Source of the DNA: Larix kaempferi
Taxonomy: Eukaryota; Streptophyta; Pinopsida; Pinales; Pinaceae
Direction of reading: 5' to 3'
NCBI GenBank assembly: GCA_027924585.1
Contig: BSBM01001138.1
Span: 11,332,001-11,396,000, forward strand
Length of the DNA stretch: 64,000 bases
In this document: piece after piece, positions 12,151 to 23,680 of the stretch
Layout: each line of letters begins with the position of its first letter
Numbering within the stretch: position 1 is the stretch's first letter
The notes under the pieces: generated by a model
What the model was told of the DNA's origin: nothing
Databases searched by the model: none
Seen by the model: the letters and a program-made list of their open reading frames with translations, nothing else
Program-made: the position numbers and the translations under genes

Positions 12151-13990
12151 CTATAAGATATCTCGTCCACCTTTGGAACCAAAGGCATCACTATCTCTAC
12201 CATCAAAACCTAAGGCATCGACACCCCCACCAGCAGAGGCATCAGTACCTCTGTCAAGAAAAAAAGTAGACTGGAGAGCAACATAGATATCTCCATCAAG
12301 ACGAATCTTACCCACTGCAACCATCCTATCTAGAGCTGAGGTGAATGGAGTAGGAGATGGTGGAGTGGCTGGTAGAATGACTAGATGGATTGAAGATGGT
12401 AGTGGGTCGACTAGGTGTGGAGGAGTAAATAGTGGTAAGTGGTGATCATGTTGAGGAGAAGGAGGAGGAGGTGGATCATGATATGGAAACACTCCCGCGT
12501 CATGGTGAGGAGGAGGAGGAGGTGATGGACGAGGATGAGGATCTCCATCCTCATTAGATGACGTAGACTGATCCTTCGGATCCAAGCATCTAAATGCATG
12601 AATGAGCCAAGTGCATACTACATAAACAATCTCATATCATGAGGAAGCATAGTCCATAACTCTACAAGCTCAGGGCCTCACATGATATATGAGGCTCGTA
12701 TAGGATGGACTCCTTGTCGACCCAACAATGAGGAAAACATGTTCGCCACATCTTATCGAAACCTCTCATCTAGCTTATATCGTACACTGGGTCTAGGTAA
12801 TGTAGGAACCTTAGCGTCCTACATATCCTCATTAGTATAAATGAGATGAGGCACCTCCCCATCGAATGTACCAATATCTGAAAAATATATAGTACACAAA
12901 AAATATAATTAGACAATTTCCTTAAACTATTTAATAAAACAATTTAAATAAAATGTTAGAATATTTTAAAATAAGACAATAAAATGCAACTAGCTTAATT
13001 TAAACATAACGCTAATATTACCTCTCTCATTTGATGGCTCAGCATGGGTGAAAAATATGTTGGGACATAATCTCCAGGACAATCTCGTGTACAGATATGG
13101 AAGAAGGTCTATTGCATGGTCCTCCTCACCGCCTAGTATCTCCAACACCTCATGTGTGATCCTAGCTAGGAAATCAAACTGGCCCCTCTTGGGCATTATC
13201 TGTCCCCGCATTCACATACACACCTTGGTCATCGGCCTAGGAGGGCGGTTGTAAAATTATGTCCTCATGGCCATAATCCTCTTAAAAAAAAAACAAAAAA
13301 TCTCTCAACCAAAAGGGAAGTTGTCCCTCCCATCAAACATTGTATGCCATTGATCCAAAGCAAAACAAAATTGCTGTAAAAAAATGGTAGACCACCTAAT
13401 GCATCTAGGTTTCAACACTAAAGAATATACATAATATAAAAGAGGGAAACTAATGCATTTCCACTCATTGGTGAGGTGCACTATGATCATAACCAATAGT
13501 GAGAAGCACCTAATTTCCTCTGCACCAAAAGCACCAATCCGACGTTGTACACTGCACACTTGAAAATCAGTTGGATCGAGGATGTGGGAGCTGATATATA
13601 TCTAAGAGTAAGCGAGTTGATTCTCTGCTACAAAACCTATTGGGACATTAGGGAAGTGGGGAAAATCCTCCCATCTCATAGATAAACCAGTGATGAAATA
13701 AATATCCTCCTCAGTGGGCAGGAATACTAACTGGGACCAATGTGAAATTCTTGTCTCCCATGATCCCAATGACAAATCAATTGCACCAACAAATCAAAGT
13801 TCCCCTTAAAGGATGTAACCTCCTGATAGAACTTCAGTAGGCCTACAACCATCAATAATTCTCATGTATGATCAGTGATGGGGTGAGAGTACAAATACCT
13901 CTCCCTCTCTCTCGACTCCCACTCACACATGAAGTTGTAGGGGTCAACTTGTTCTTGCTATGTTGAACCAAATCTCACCTCCGATGTCTT
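12151..13990 (-). pseudogene. broken gene, plant-mobile-domain-like with proline-rich tail
   Basis: On the minus strand, pieces of one protein follow in order. First comes VDPYNFMCEWESRERE and a segment ending HWDHGRQEFHIGP (about 13930-13740). Then, after a frame change, comes LVFLPTEEDIYFITGLS...WEDFPHFPNVP (about 13730-13640). Next is an EEIRCFSLLVMIIVHLTNEW region (13559-13305) and a GQIMPKRGQFDFLARITHEV region (13211-13040). Last is a 144-codon proline- and histidine-rich C-terminal frame (12585-12151). The LPTEEDIYFITGLS wording is like the plant mobile domain (aminotransferase-like) family found in host genes and in some Mutator and gypsy elements. Several stops and frame changes show it is not functional. 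The proline-rich tail is the longest intact piece. The family call is from memory and moderately uncertain. Confidence 0.45.
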
Positions 13991-14239
13991 TGATACACAT
14001 ATAACATCAATTAGTCTCATAAATAGAATAAAAAACTTTAAATATTTCATTAAATGAGTACGCTATTTATTAACATCAAATAATAATTTTTTCTCAAAAC
14101 AAATGGATTTGACAAGTGGTGCACCTAAATTACAGTCACACACTATGGCCAGTGCTTTTGGAACAAGAGAACACTGCAAACAATGCGCTTGAATACACAA
14201 GAACACAGGTGCGCATGGTAATTTTTTTAATTATGCTTC
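13991..14239. other. short unassigned stretch before the tandem unit
   Basis: A+T-rich. It shares GTGCGC/GGTGCA words with the tandem units to the right, which suggests it belongs to the same element. Confidence 0.35.
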
Positions 14240-14472
14240 ATTTTCTAGTGCGTCCATCAATAGGAAGCGTCGGTGCATTGTAGAGACATGGTCGCACTGT
14301 ACACGGTGCACACATATTAATTATCACACCGTAGTAGGTGTAGCTCTTTGTGGGATTTATATTTCTTCTCGGGATAATGATGCACCTATTATATGTCAAC
14401 AAACTAAAAAAATGATGCAAAAATGTTAACAAAGCGCACTGACTAACATGGTGTTTTTTCAACTATGTTAAT
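14240..14472. repeat. copy 0 of the ~228-bp tandem unit
   Basis: This copy has the same order of blocks as the three adjacent units at 18769-19450: TCCATCAATAGGAAGC, a GGTGCATT block, a GTAGTAGGTG block, a GGGATAATGATG block, and a GCGCA...TGTTTTTT end. It is separated from the other copies by about 4.3 kb. Confidence 0.75.
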
Positions 14473-17400
14473 TGTAACCTGCCTAGTACTTGAAACATTT
14501 TATGTTTGAGAAAAAACATTACTTTAAATTTTATTGTAAAGTCTTGTATTAATGACCAAGGATGGTCAAGGATGACTGTAAATGAATACTATTATTATTT
14601 AATAAATTAAAATAGGAGACACTCACCCAAAGAGACTGTTGAAAGAGTGTTCACTGACCCACTAGGAGGAATGGAATATGGGGTAGAAGGAAATCGACAA
14701 GTGGCAGCATCTGAACTCATTTACGAACTGTTGTTATGGGACAACTCCCTTAAAATGTGGTCATGTTCCCCAAGGATGGTGAAACTGAGCTGATGGCTCA
14801 TTGAATGCAAAACTGACCACTAAAGACCTAGGCAATCTTTTATAGCCATCGAATTTTAGCAGAGGCTCACACATTCTCTAAGGAGATAGAACTTTTCCTT
14901 ATGGTGTTAGAACTGAGCCCACAAGAGATTCGATGAGGGGAAGCTATGTAATGAGTTGCAGAGTAATACTGTCTTATTCCTTCTGAGTGTAGAGGTAGAG
15001 CCATGTATGCAAGTCTATATGATTGATGAAGTACATGAGTATGATATGTTTGCAAGTCTTCTTGATTGCTGAAGTACATATGAGTGGTTTGTATGCAAGT
15101 CTTCATGATTGTTGAAGTACAACCTGAGTGCCTTGCTTCTACATGGTTCTTCGTCCTAGTGGTTCAATGAACATGCTCGGGGGTCCAAAAGCAAGTGATC
15201 TTGGCTTCTTTATGGAAAAGGTTGGGAGAAACGGTCCTGTTTGGGTGTTTGTCCACCCTATCAAGTTATTAGGTTCTACTTTGTTTATGTTATTTATTTT
15301 TAAACTGTTGATCTATTTCTACAACTGTATGCAAATGTTATCATAACTTTCCAGATGTATCTTAGATATCAAATAGCTGTTAGAGATGATAGATTTATGA
15401 TTTGATAAATTATTTCTGTACATTGAATGGATGAATAGATTAGAATGAATGATTATAAATGTCTTCCTGTATTTTTCCTTTCACCATAGGTGATGTACTC
15501 TAGGACAGGAAGAGGTTTAATTAACATAGATTAGAGATGATAGAAATATTCTAAGTAAAACAATAAGTCTGTATATTTTATTAGATATAGATTTCATTAT
15601 TATTACTACTCTAATAATTATTTGTATACTAAATACATAAATAGTGCATTTGTAAACAGGTTGACAATATTAACCTAGTAGTAAAGTTTATATATAAAAC
15701 ATCTTAGGTATTTTATACAATAATACAAATAATTATTATACTCTGTAAAAAACTGTCTTCCTAAGAATACAATAGCTAGGAGATACATGATTTCAAAGTT
15801 TAAACCATAAACAAAATTCATATCAGGTTACCGAATTACAACATCAAGAAAGTTTGAGAATAGCATCTTCAAATCCTAGATTTTTCGTATCATATAAATA
15901 GAGTATTATACTATACAGTTTCAAGCCAAAACTCCTATCAACATAATATACAGAACTCTTATTCATGTTATAAAAATGTGATATTAAAGAAAAATAGAAT
16001 TTAAACATTCATTTTCATAATCCTAGATGTATCCTACAGGAATCAATCTTCTTAAACAAAATATTGTTTTAAATTTCCAAATCGAAACAAAGTTCTAGAA
16101 AAATGCATTTCACCTATATAAACAAGACAACTAATAAAGTATTTATCGAAATCACTTTTTACTGCTCGATATACCCATACGGGATCAACAGGCTTCCATA
16201 TTTAAATAACACTACTAGTTCAAGGAACAGTCGGGGTTTAACCCTGTAACTAGTATACAGACTATAACAAAATCATTCTACGACAAGGGTTCAACCCTGT
16301 CGACAATCATCGATATGTTATAAAGAATCTACATCAATGTTGTATCAATATAATACATTTGAAAACCTTACTACACACAAGGGTTCTACACGAAGTTTAA
16401 TCCGAAAGGATAGAACCTTTCTACTATCCAATTAACATATATTATATAGTCAATAGACATTATTATGTTACAGTAAAACTTAGCACATAAATAAGTTAAT
16501 GCTCTACGAACTTATAAACAGTTAGGTCATGCTAGCTATTCTACAAGCTCAAGGTTCTAGTCGCAGAAACGCATCCTTGGGAAGAGCCCGATAACATTCT
16601 TTGGATGTATCATTACCATGATAATCAACAGGTATAGGTCAAGGGTTCGAGTCTCAGGAATGAGCTCGCCCAGTTGTAAAATTTACACAACATAATTTCA
16701 TAAAATCAAATTTACATAATGGACAGGGTTTAGGGTTTTTATCCTGTAGCAAAATGAAACTAAGAACATTACAAACATAACGCGGTAATAAAAGTTTAAC
16801 GCAAAAACAAGTTAGGGTCTGGACCAAAGCTTTTACACGTTCATCATTTATCTATCAATCTCTACCATGGAAGTCGTACTCAAAAATGATAACGTCGAAA
16901 GGCTTATACATAAACAGTAACCTTACTGCCAAAACCAAATACTATGGAGATACATTGGATAGCCTACAAAGATCATTACAATAGTAAATATTACTTGCAT
17001 TTACGAATTTCCAATCAAAGGCTTTTAGCCGAAATTATATTCATATTCAATATACAGGTAATAATAGTCTCGACAGAGACGTATTTTACAAACTGAAGTA
17101 AACAAAAAGTCATAGCTTTTATTTCAAAACATGGGTCTATTTTTCCCCACTGTACAAGCTACTAAACCTTACGCATGCCTGAGGGTTTCCAACACTTCAA
17201 CGATCAAATTTGACAGTGCTTCCAACACATCGACAGAGGAGACATACTGGAGAAAACCGAGGGCTTATCGTGGTATTAAACCACTGGGGTTTTGTCGAAC
17301 ACTCAGAAATGTTGAAGCCGAAACCTAAGAAGAGAACAACGAATAGCTAGGAACATCTTGCCAAAGAACACGAAGTAGTTAGACAAGTCCCGTGATAAAA

Positions 17401-18768
17401 TATAAACAAGAATTTAAAATACCGAAACAATGTTGGAACCATTGCTTACCTATAACAGAGAAGACAAAAATGCCATGAGCATAGTTCGCCTACCAACTAA
17501 GACCACCAGTATTAGCATTACTTTAAACAACGTTAAAACCCTGGAAACACCCTTTCACAATGCTGGAACTGCGCAGAGGTGCCCTTGCGGCCATGATATC
17601 CAAGCAAGAGCTCGGCTCTCCAAACCCTCTCGCAACAAGACTAACAATGCCAAAGACCAGCGAGGAGTTAGGGCTTTGTCCCTTACGTGGTAAGTTTCCA
17701 CCAACCTCCACGTGGATCATTAATGAGCTAGGTTGTCACCCACTACGTTTGCAATTTTTACCCTCCTCCATATAGTTTAAAACTTGTTGTTGCCATTTCG
17801 AACTCCATTTCATAAGTGCGCCAATACCTTGGTTTTTGTTATAAATATAAATGTTATATGTAATGTTTTAACACCAATGTTAACCTTTGTTACACCATCA
17901 CTTGGGTAAATGCTATTATGGGTAGAACACCCAAAACACAAGCTAGGGTCACAATATTAAACCTTGGCATAATAAACTATATAGCTAGGTTAAAATCCTT
18001 AACAATATATGTTATCTTCAACGAATTTATGCATGAGAAGACCTACATACAACCTAGACAGAGAATGAAACATGTGTTAGCTATAATATCTAAGTAAGTC
18101 CCGGGTTACGCCAAAACTCTCTTGCCAAGCAAAAGGGGTTCACACATAATTGAAATATATTACGACATAAGAATGGCAAGCTAATATCAAAACATTAATA
18201 GATGAGAGTTAATATACGACATGAGATAACAATAGGCATTGATTATCAATTCAATTACATCCATTGTACACAATAACCAAACAATCAATGGTTTATAGAT
18301 AATAATTACATTATGATTCATTGTACATAAGAATCAAACAATCATTGGTTTATAGTTAAAGAAACAACTGAGTTCATAAGTACTCACACACATTAAATAG
18401 GGACCCACAGACCTATTAATGACATAGTGAAAAAATAAATAAATGTCGACATATGGAATTATAGAACAAAACATTTGAATGCATGAGACATTGATACAAA
18501 TATCTATTAAAAGAATTTCCACAAGTGTAATGCTGTAATATAGACATTAAAATATTATTTTCAAACATAGAATCACGCATCCATCTGGTTTTCGTTAAGA
18601 CACTTTAAAATTGACGGCAGTCGTAAACAAATAATTATCACAATTAAGCATATAATCAAATAGTAATAAAGATGATAAACATTCGCATTTATACTTCCGC
18701 ATAGAATTTAATAGTAAATAGAGTGCTTAGAAAAAATTTAATTTTTGATGAAATTTGGGGATGTTACA
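14473..18768 (-). mobile_element. 4.3-kb insertion with LTR-like termini, splitting the array
   Basis: The left end reads TGTAACCTGCC and the right end ...GGGGATGTTACA, so the termini are TGTAAC...GTTACA. On the minus strand the element starts TGTAACATCCCC, a familiar start of plant gypsy LTRs. Removing the interval brings copy 0 and copy 1 of the flanking array to a spacing of 230 bp, which equals the array period. No internal copy of the terminal sequence was found, so it may be one very long solo LTR or an element with lost LTRs. No convincing target duplication remains: the flanks are TTAAT and AGTGT. The interior has many short AAGGGTT-type phrases and no recognisable coding sequence. 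Confidence 0.5.
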
Positions 18769-19450
18769 AGTGTGGTAGTGCTTCCATCAATAGGAAGCAC
18801 TAGTGCATTCTAAACATGTCATCACACCAGAAATGGTGTGCAAGTATTAATAGAGTGCAATGTAGTAGGAGCATTTCTTTGTGAGTTTAATATTTTTTGC
18901 AATAATGGTGTGCTTGTTACACATCAACGCACCGCCAACCCAGTGTGTTATTGTTTACAATGTGCACCAAATAATGTCATGTTTTTCATAAGTTAAGTTT
19001 CACAGTGCATCTATTATTAGGAAGCACCATTTCATTCTAAATACCTCATCGCAACAGAAACATTACGCAAGTATTAATGGAGCACAGCGTGATAGGAGAA
19101 ACTCTTTGTGAGTTTTATAATTTATTGGGATTATGGTGTGCCTGTTACATGTCAACGCATTGTCTATCTTGTGTGTTCTTGTTTACAATGCGCATTGGTT
19201 AACGTAGTGTTTTTTTTAAATGTTTAGTTTGGCAGTGCATCCATCAATAGGAAGCATCGGTGCATTGAAGACACGTCCTTGCACCGTTAGTAGTGTGCAG
19301 GTATTAATAGAGTGCCTATAGTAGGTGCAACCCTTTGTGATTTTTGTAATTTTTTTTGGGATAATGATGTGCCTAATACATGTTAGCACACCATCTGTAT
19401 GGTGCATTTGTGTTTAGAATGCGCATTGATTAAGATTGTGTTTTTCTTAA
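18769..19450. repeat. three tandem copies of a ~228-bp unit
   Basis: The GGAAGCA landmark recurs at 18794, 19021 and 19251, giving spacings of 227 and 230 bp. Each unit starts with a TCCATCAATAGG-like block and ends in a T-run. The copies are clearly diverged. I interpret them as part of the subterminal or internal repeats of the CACTA element ending at 20895, on the basis of shared CACCGGTGC/GGTGCATT words. Confidence 0.8.
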
Positions 19451-19929
19451 TTTGGTTTAGCGATGTGTTTTTCACATTCAAGTGCATAGTGTGCGTGGTG
19501 CGCTACAAATCGAAATTCACTGTCAATGGTGCTCTCTGTAAATTTATAGGGTACACTGACAAGAGGTGAGAGATGAATCGCTCGAATGCACCGCACAATT
19601 TTTTTCAAAATTTTTAAATTAAAGGGAAAATAAAGCTCAATTTGAAATTTTAATCCGCTAAAAAATTAAATTAGGAGTTCACAAAGAGTTTAGCTGGTCC
19701 CTTGCGCATCGAGGAGGCATGGTAGCAATGTACACAAAATTTCAAAAATTTCCCACTATTTTTCTAAATTTAAAATCCACTCAGCAAGCAATGGAAGCCA
19801 ACAATGCAGCCACACGGAGCATGGATGGAAGGACGTCTGAGGAAGGAAGGTACCACACCAGTGCTCAAGGGAGTCAAAAGCACTGTAGAGATGGTAAAAA
19901 TGGTTTTTTAAATTCAGTATTTTTTTTTT
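19451..19929. other. spacer between two tandem arrays
   Basis: No gene is seen. The wording (GTGCGC, CACCGCAC) is like that of the flanking arrays. A 72-codon frame at 19719-19937 has no recognisable features. Confidence 0.4.
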
Positions 19930-20640
19930 TAATTTAACACTGCTCTAGTGCGCTCGATAGCCAAATGTATCGGTGTTGTTTTGAAGCAAAAAACACAACG
20001 CAAATAAAAATTAAAAATTAATATAATATGTGGTTTTTAATTTTCAATTTTTTTAACCCTAGAGAGGTGCTCCTAAAGCTATACAACACCGGTGTGTTTA
20101 TCTACAACAACTACACTCAAAATGGAAATTAAAAATAAAATAAAAATGAATGTGATAGGTTTTTTATTTTGGTAATTTTTTTATTAAACCCTAATATGAC
20201 GAGATCAATTCCAAATGCATCGGTGTTATTCTATTGAACAACCACACCAAAGATACAAATTATTAATAAAAAAATTATATAATCTATGGTTTTTAATTTC
20301 ATTTTTTTAAACCCTGGAGCAGTGCTCCTGAATCTATAAAGCACCGATGCATTTATCTACAACAACCCCACCAACAATGAGAATTAAAAATAAAAAATTA
20401 ATGTGATAGATTTTTATTTTGGTAATTTTTTCATTTGACCCTATTGTAGCGTGCTCGATACAAAAACAAATCGGTGCTATTTTGTAGCACAACCGCATCG
20501 CCAATAAAAATAAAAAATAAATATAATCCATGGTTTTTAATTTTGATTTTTTTAACCCTAAAGCGGTGCTTCCAAATGTATACCGCTCTGGTGCGTTTAT
20601 GTACAATAGTTGGTCCACTTTCCTTTAGATTTTTAAATGC
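19930..20640. repeat. tandem array of ~250-bp units
   Basis: The AACCCT landmark followed by a GGTGCTCC/GGTGCTTCC block recurs at about 20055, 20310 and 20554, giving spacings of 255 and 244 bp. Each unit contains two related half-units, one with a CATCGGTGTT block and one with a CACCGGTG/CACCGATG block. Tandem repeats of this kind next to a terminus are typical of CACTA elements. Confidence 0.8.
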
Positions 20641-20895
20641 ACCGGCTGGAAAACTTTAGTTTTTTTCACTTATTGGTTTCTGCGACCGCAATGCCATGTG
20701 ATATATGTCAACACCGATCCATCTTTGTCTTATATACATCACTTCGTTTTCGCTATACAAACACACCAGTAAAAAATACGCTAAAACCTCCTCCGAATCG
20801 CCTCCACTACTAACCTTCGCTATAAACGGGTATTTGGGCTTTTTTTAGAGGAGCATCCACAAAAACCTCCACTAGAGGATATTTTCCTTGTAGTG
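20641..20895 (-). mobile_element. CACTA (CMC/EnSpm) transposon terminus
   Basis: On the minus strand the element begins CACTACAAGGAAAATATCC at 20895, which matches the classical CACTACAAGAAAA terminal inverted repeat of plant CACTA DNA transposons. It continues with G-rich subterminal sequence containing GTGGAGG and TAGCG words. The three bases beyond the end, AAT at 20896-20898, would be one copy of the 3-bp target duplication. No matching left terminus was found within the window, so the element is truncated, or its left end is lost or too diverged to see. No CACTA transposase domain was recognised. Confidence 0.65.
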
Positions 20896-20898
20896 AAT

Positions 20899-21281
20899 AG
20901 TCTCCTCTTCTTCTTTTGTAAATAAACCTCGCTTTATATAAGGTCTCAAATAATTCGTTCAACATAAACGTCACAATGAAGACACTCTGCACATACACAA
21001 ATATTAGATTTGCACAGAGAATTAACAGATATACCTCTATGCTAATTTTATTTACATCCACACGGAACCTTGTACAACATATTGGCATATATATGGACAT
21101 ATATTCACAAAATAATGGCACCCTCTGATTAATACATATATTGGATTTCCAATTATACACTATCCATCCACAAAAACTCAAAAGAATATATACATTAAAA
21201 TTGCATCAAACAAATATAAGTATACGTATAGATCAAACATGGGATGTGTGTACATTGTATATATAAATATATATTACAGAC
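20899..21281. other. flank of the CACTA end and MYB exon
   Basis: No gene is seen. This is the position where intron 1 and later exons of the MYB gene would be expected on the minus strand. No second MYB exon (GKSCRLRW motif) could be found here. Confidence 0.5.
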
Positions 21282-21413
21282 CAACAAGCTTGGGAAGAGC
21301 ATGCCAACTCCCATGGCCATTCTTCAAAATGTAATTGGTGAGAATTTGGTCCTCCTCACAAGTCCAGAGCCCTTCTTCAACCCAATTTTTTCACAGCATG
21401 GAACTCTACCCAT
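21282..21413 (-). pseudogene. R2R3-MYB transcription factor exon 1, frameshifted
   Basis: On the minus strand an ATG at 21413 opens [15 protein letters not shown], the classic N-terminus of plant R2R3-MYB DNA-binding proteins. After one missing base the frame continues [19 protein letters not shown] and then SWHALPKLV. It ends at a G|GT donor at 21282/21281, where the first intron of these genes normally lies. Exon 1 of R2R3-MYB genes is usually 133 nt and this one is 132 nt, so a single-base deletion between the Gly and Trp codons explains the shift. A TTTGCAG acceptor-like site lies about 20 bp upstream of the ATG, possibly a 5' UTR intron. No exon 2 was found in about 10 kb downstream. It is therefore an isolated gene fragment and likely nonfunctional. 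Confidence 0.8.
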
Positions 21414-21587
21414 TTTGTCCTTTGAGAGCCTGCAAATCCAAAGCATGATATTCAAATTACAATGTGTTTATTATATATTATAAAAGATGCATAAAGCCAA
21501 TTTCTCTTCGTATATGCACCTGAACGTTGTTTGATATGTGACATCTCCTCCGTAGGCGTCGATGTTGCTCCCACCCCTTCCCCCAAC

Positions 21588-21755
21588 CTCTTAGGATTCT
21601 AATCCAAAGTACTTGAATAACTCGACCATCCCGAGAAACTGGGTTCTTTCATAGGAATCACATGCCAATCTCTTGGGAGCCTGAGCCAAAGCACTTGACT
21701 AACTCAAACATCCGAGAAAAGTTTGTTTTTCACATGACTCTCACATGCCAGGTAT
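21588..21755. repeat. ~83-bp diverged tandem duplication
   Basis: Two adjacent copies share CTCTTRGGA, CCAAAGYACTTGA, ATCC(C)GAGAAA and TCACATGCCA blocks in the same order, at about 21589 and 21672. Confidence 0.7.
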
Positions 21756-22004
21756 TAATGCTTCGTGACGCAAACCTGTCGACTATACCTAGGATACAAT
21801 TCCCAAGGCTTGCATCATGCACTACCTTTCGAATAATATTCTAGAAAATAACATAATAAAAAATAAAAAAATAAATGTTTTATTTTTAATCAAATCCAAA
21901 CATTAGAAAACATAAAAATTAATCCCATGTATGTGAAAATTAATCTACAATTGCGATTCATATATGTTCCGTGCAGGAACATAATAATTTAACATAACTC
22001 TTAT

Positions 22005-22570
22005 TAGTGAGTGGTTGGTGTGGAAGGTGGGTTCACGTGAAAATATTAGACTAGGGGAGGAACCATGGGTGGGTTGTGAAGGGAATCATGTTTTACCATT
22101 GAATATGGTGGAAAGCTTGAGACTTCAAGGATTTTATACTTTGACTCAGGTAGAAAATATGGCTAGGCGTTCTTACATGCATCAAGAATGGTACAACGGT
22201 AGCTCTTCTAGGTTTTGAAGATGAGGATAACGTTCTATGGGATAATTATATGTCCTTATTACAACACACTCATGTAAGAATTAGGGATATTGAGGATGAA
22301 CTTATTTGGTCAATGAATCATGTGGGTGGAACCTACTCTCCAAAGTTAGCCTACATAAGGTTTTAAGGGAAGAAGATGGACTCCAGTTGATAAAATGGTG
22401 GCATAAAGGTGTCTGGAAGTTTAAATTCCCTTTAAAGAACATAATTTTCATGTGGTTAGCCATCAATAACTCAATTTTGATGGCTCAACTAGTCATTATT
22501 TATCAATTGTCCTTTTAAAAGGGAGGTATGGAAAGAACTAGGAATTTTAGCTTCATCTCACTTGGGAAGG
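22005..22570 (+). pseudogene. LINE reverse-transcriptase zinc-binding region remnant
   Basis: The plus-strand frames give WKVGSRENIRLGEEPWVG, then after a frame change a DELIWSMNHVGGTYSPKLAYI segment, then VWKFKFPLKNIIFMWLAINN. This is the order found in the zinc-binding domain (zf-RVT) that follows reverse transcriptase in plant L1-type LINEs and related pseudogenes. Frame changes break it into three pieces. The upstream reverse transcriptase itself is absent, consistent with a 5'-truncated or rearranged copy. Confidence 0.7.
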
Positions 22571-22597
22571 TGATAGTATTGAAATTTCTTTAACCAC

Positions 22598-23611
22598 ATG
22601 GATCTCAAATCCTTTATACAAAGATTACAAAGCTCTCCCTTTTATATAAAGATTACAAAGATTATCTGGGCTATTTTCCCAATTTCCCTTTATAGCTACT
22701 TCGCTCATTGTACCATGGTATCTATAGATATAAAAAACCAAACTTTGAATCAAGCATTCCTTCTAGATACATTGACTTGTTTTCAACTACATGGTTCAAA
22801 TGCACAACAAATTGATTGTACTCTAGTTAGATTTCAATTATTTCATTTGCAAAATTTCTTCTATGAACCAAGAAACTATCTATTTGATGCTTTAGTTGTT
22901 CTATTGCATTTATGTTATACACCACTAGAGATAAGAGAAGGGATCATGAATAATCGTGCTTCTTTGGAACACAAATACCTTAAGGCTCTTTTGTTGATGC
23001 AAATAGAACTGACTACTGATTTCTTCTCAGGCTTGCACAATGTAACATATGTTGCTACGTACCTGGACCGAATGTCATTGTCTGCTTTGTAGTCAAGTGA
23101 GCACAATGGACAAGGGTTATGGGGCTATATTTTTTTGCATCAAATGGTTTTGCAAATAGATAAATATTCCACTTTTGTGTGGTCATTGACAAAAAGAACA
23201 CAATACCTTAATTTTAGCGTTATAGATACAGATTATTGCTATAACCTTATATTTCATGACCAAACTCCTTCTAGCCACTTTGAACCACTTCTATCATATA
23301 AAACTTTAGATTGCATGGGAAATCCTTCGCCCCTATTTGCAAAGAGCATATGTCAAAATCGCTATTTAAACATCCTAATGGACCTCCCATCTATCGAACA
23401 AGCACTATCAAAGAAATATATTTGTAATGTTGGTTTTGTAATCGGTAATTGCCATGATTCACTATTTAGATCTATCCACAAGTTGACCTCATTGTTCAAC
23501 ATGCAGTCACTGAGAAAAGCAATGGCACAAACATTCTACAATTGCTACATTGCAAATGACATAAGAGAAACCAAATGCTTAAACAAGTATCTTAATGAAA
23601 CAACAATCTAA
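22598..23611 (+). pseudogene. OTU-like protein, 337-codon frame with one in-frame stop
   Basis: A single plus-strand frame runs from 22598 to 23611 and is broken only by TAG at 23090-23092, probably from CAG. Within it, EPRNYLFDALVVLLH has the placement of the OTU cysteine-protease motif (DGNCLFRAL), with Tyr where the catalytic Cys should be. A GQGLWGYIF stretch resembles the WGG-type segment, and SSHFEPLL resembles the HYEPL motif carrying the catalytic His. A second GNCHDSLFRSI...QSLRKAM stretch could be the start of another OTU-like unit. OTU domains occur in some Helitrons and other large transposons and in host deubiquitinases. A Helitron fragment lies 4.4 kb to the right on the same strand. 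The fold call is by motif only, and a transposon-borne origin is inferred. Confidence 0.4.
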
Positions 23612-23680
23612 AAAATAAAAATACCTTGTTTCTAGTTGGGAAGGATATATTGTAAACTTGTCAAATCCATATAGGCATAG

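Noticed and set aside
11985-12269. 94-codon His-rich plus frame
   Set aside because: Produced by the CATCA-type low-complexity DNA. The opposite-strand proline-rich frame is the coding-like one.
14629-14720. Minus-strand ATG frame ending at a GTGAGTG donor, considered as exon 1 of the plant-mobile-domain-like pseudogene
   Set aside because: It lies inside the 4.3-kb insertion that splits the tandem array, and its phase does not fit the next coding piece.
14473-18768. Complete two-LTR retrotransposon
   Set aside because: The terminal sequence at the right end is not repeated inside or at the left end as a direct repeat, so two LTRs cannot be shown.
20810-21181. 123-codon minus frame
   Set aside because: It runs across the CACTA terminal inverted repeat and its target site, so it cannot be one gene.
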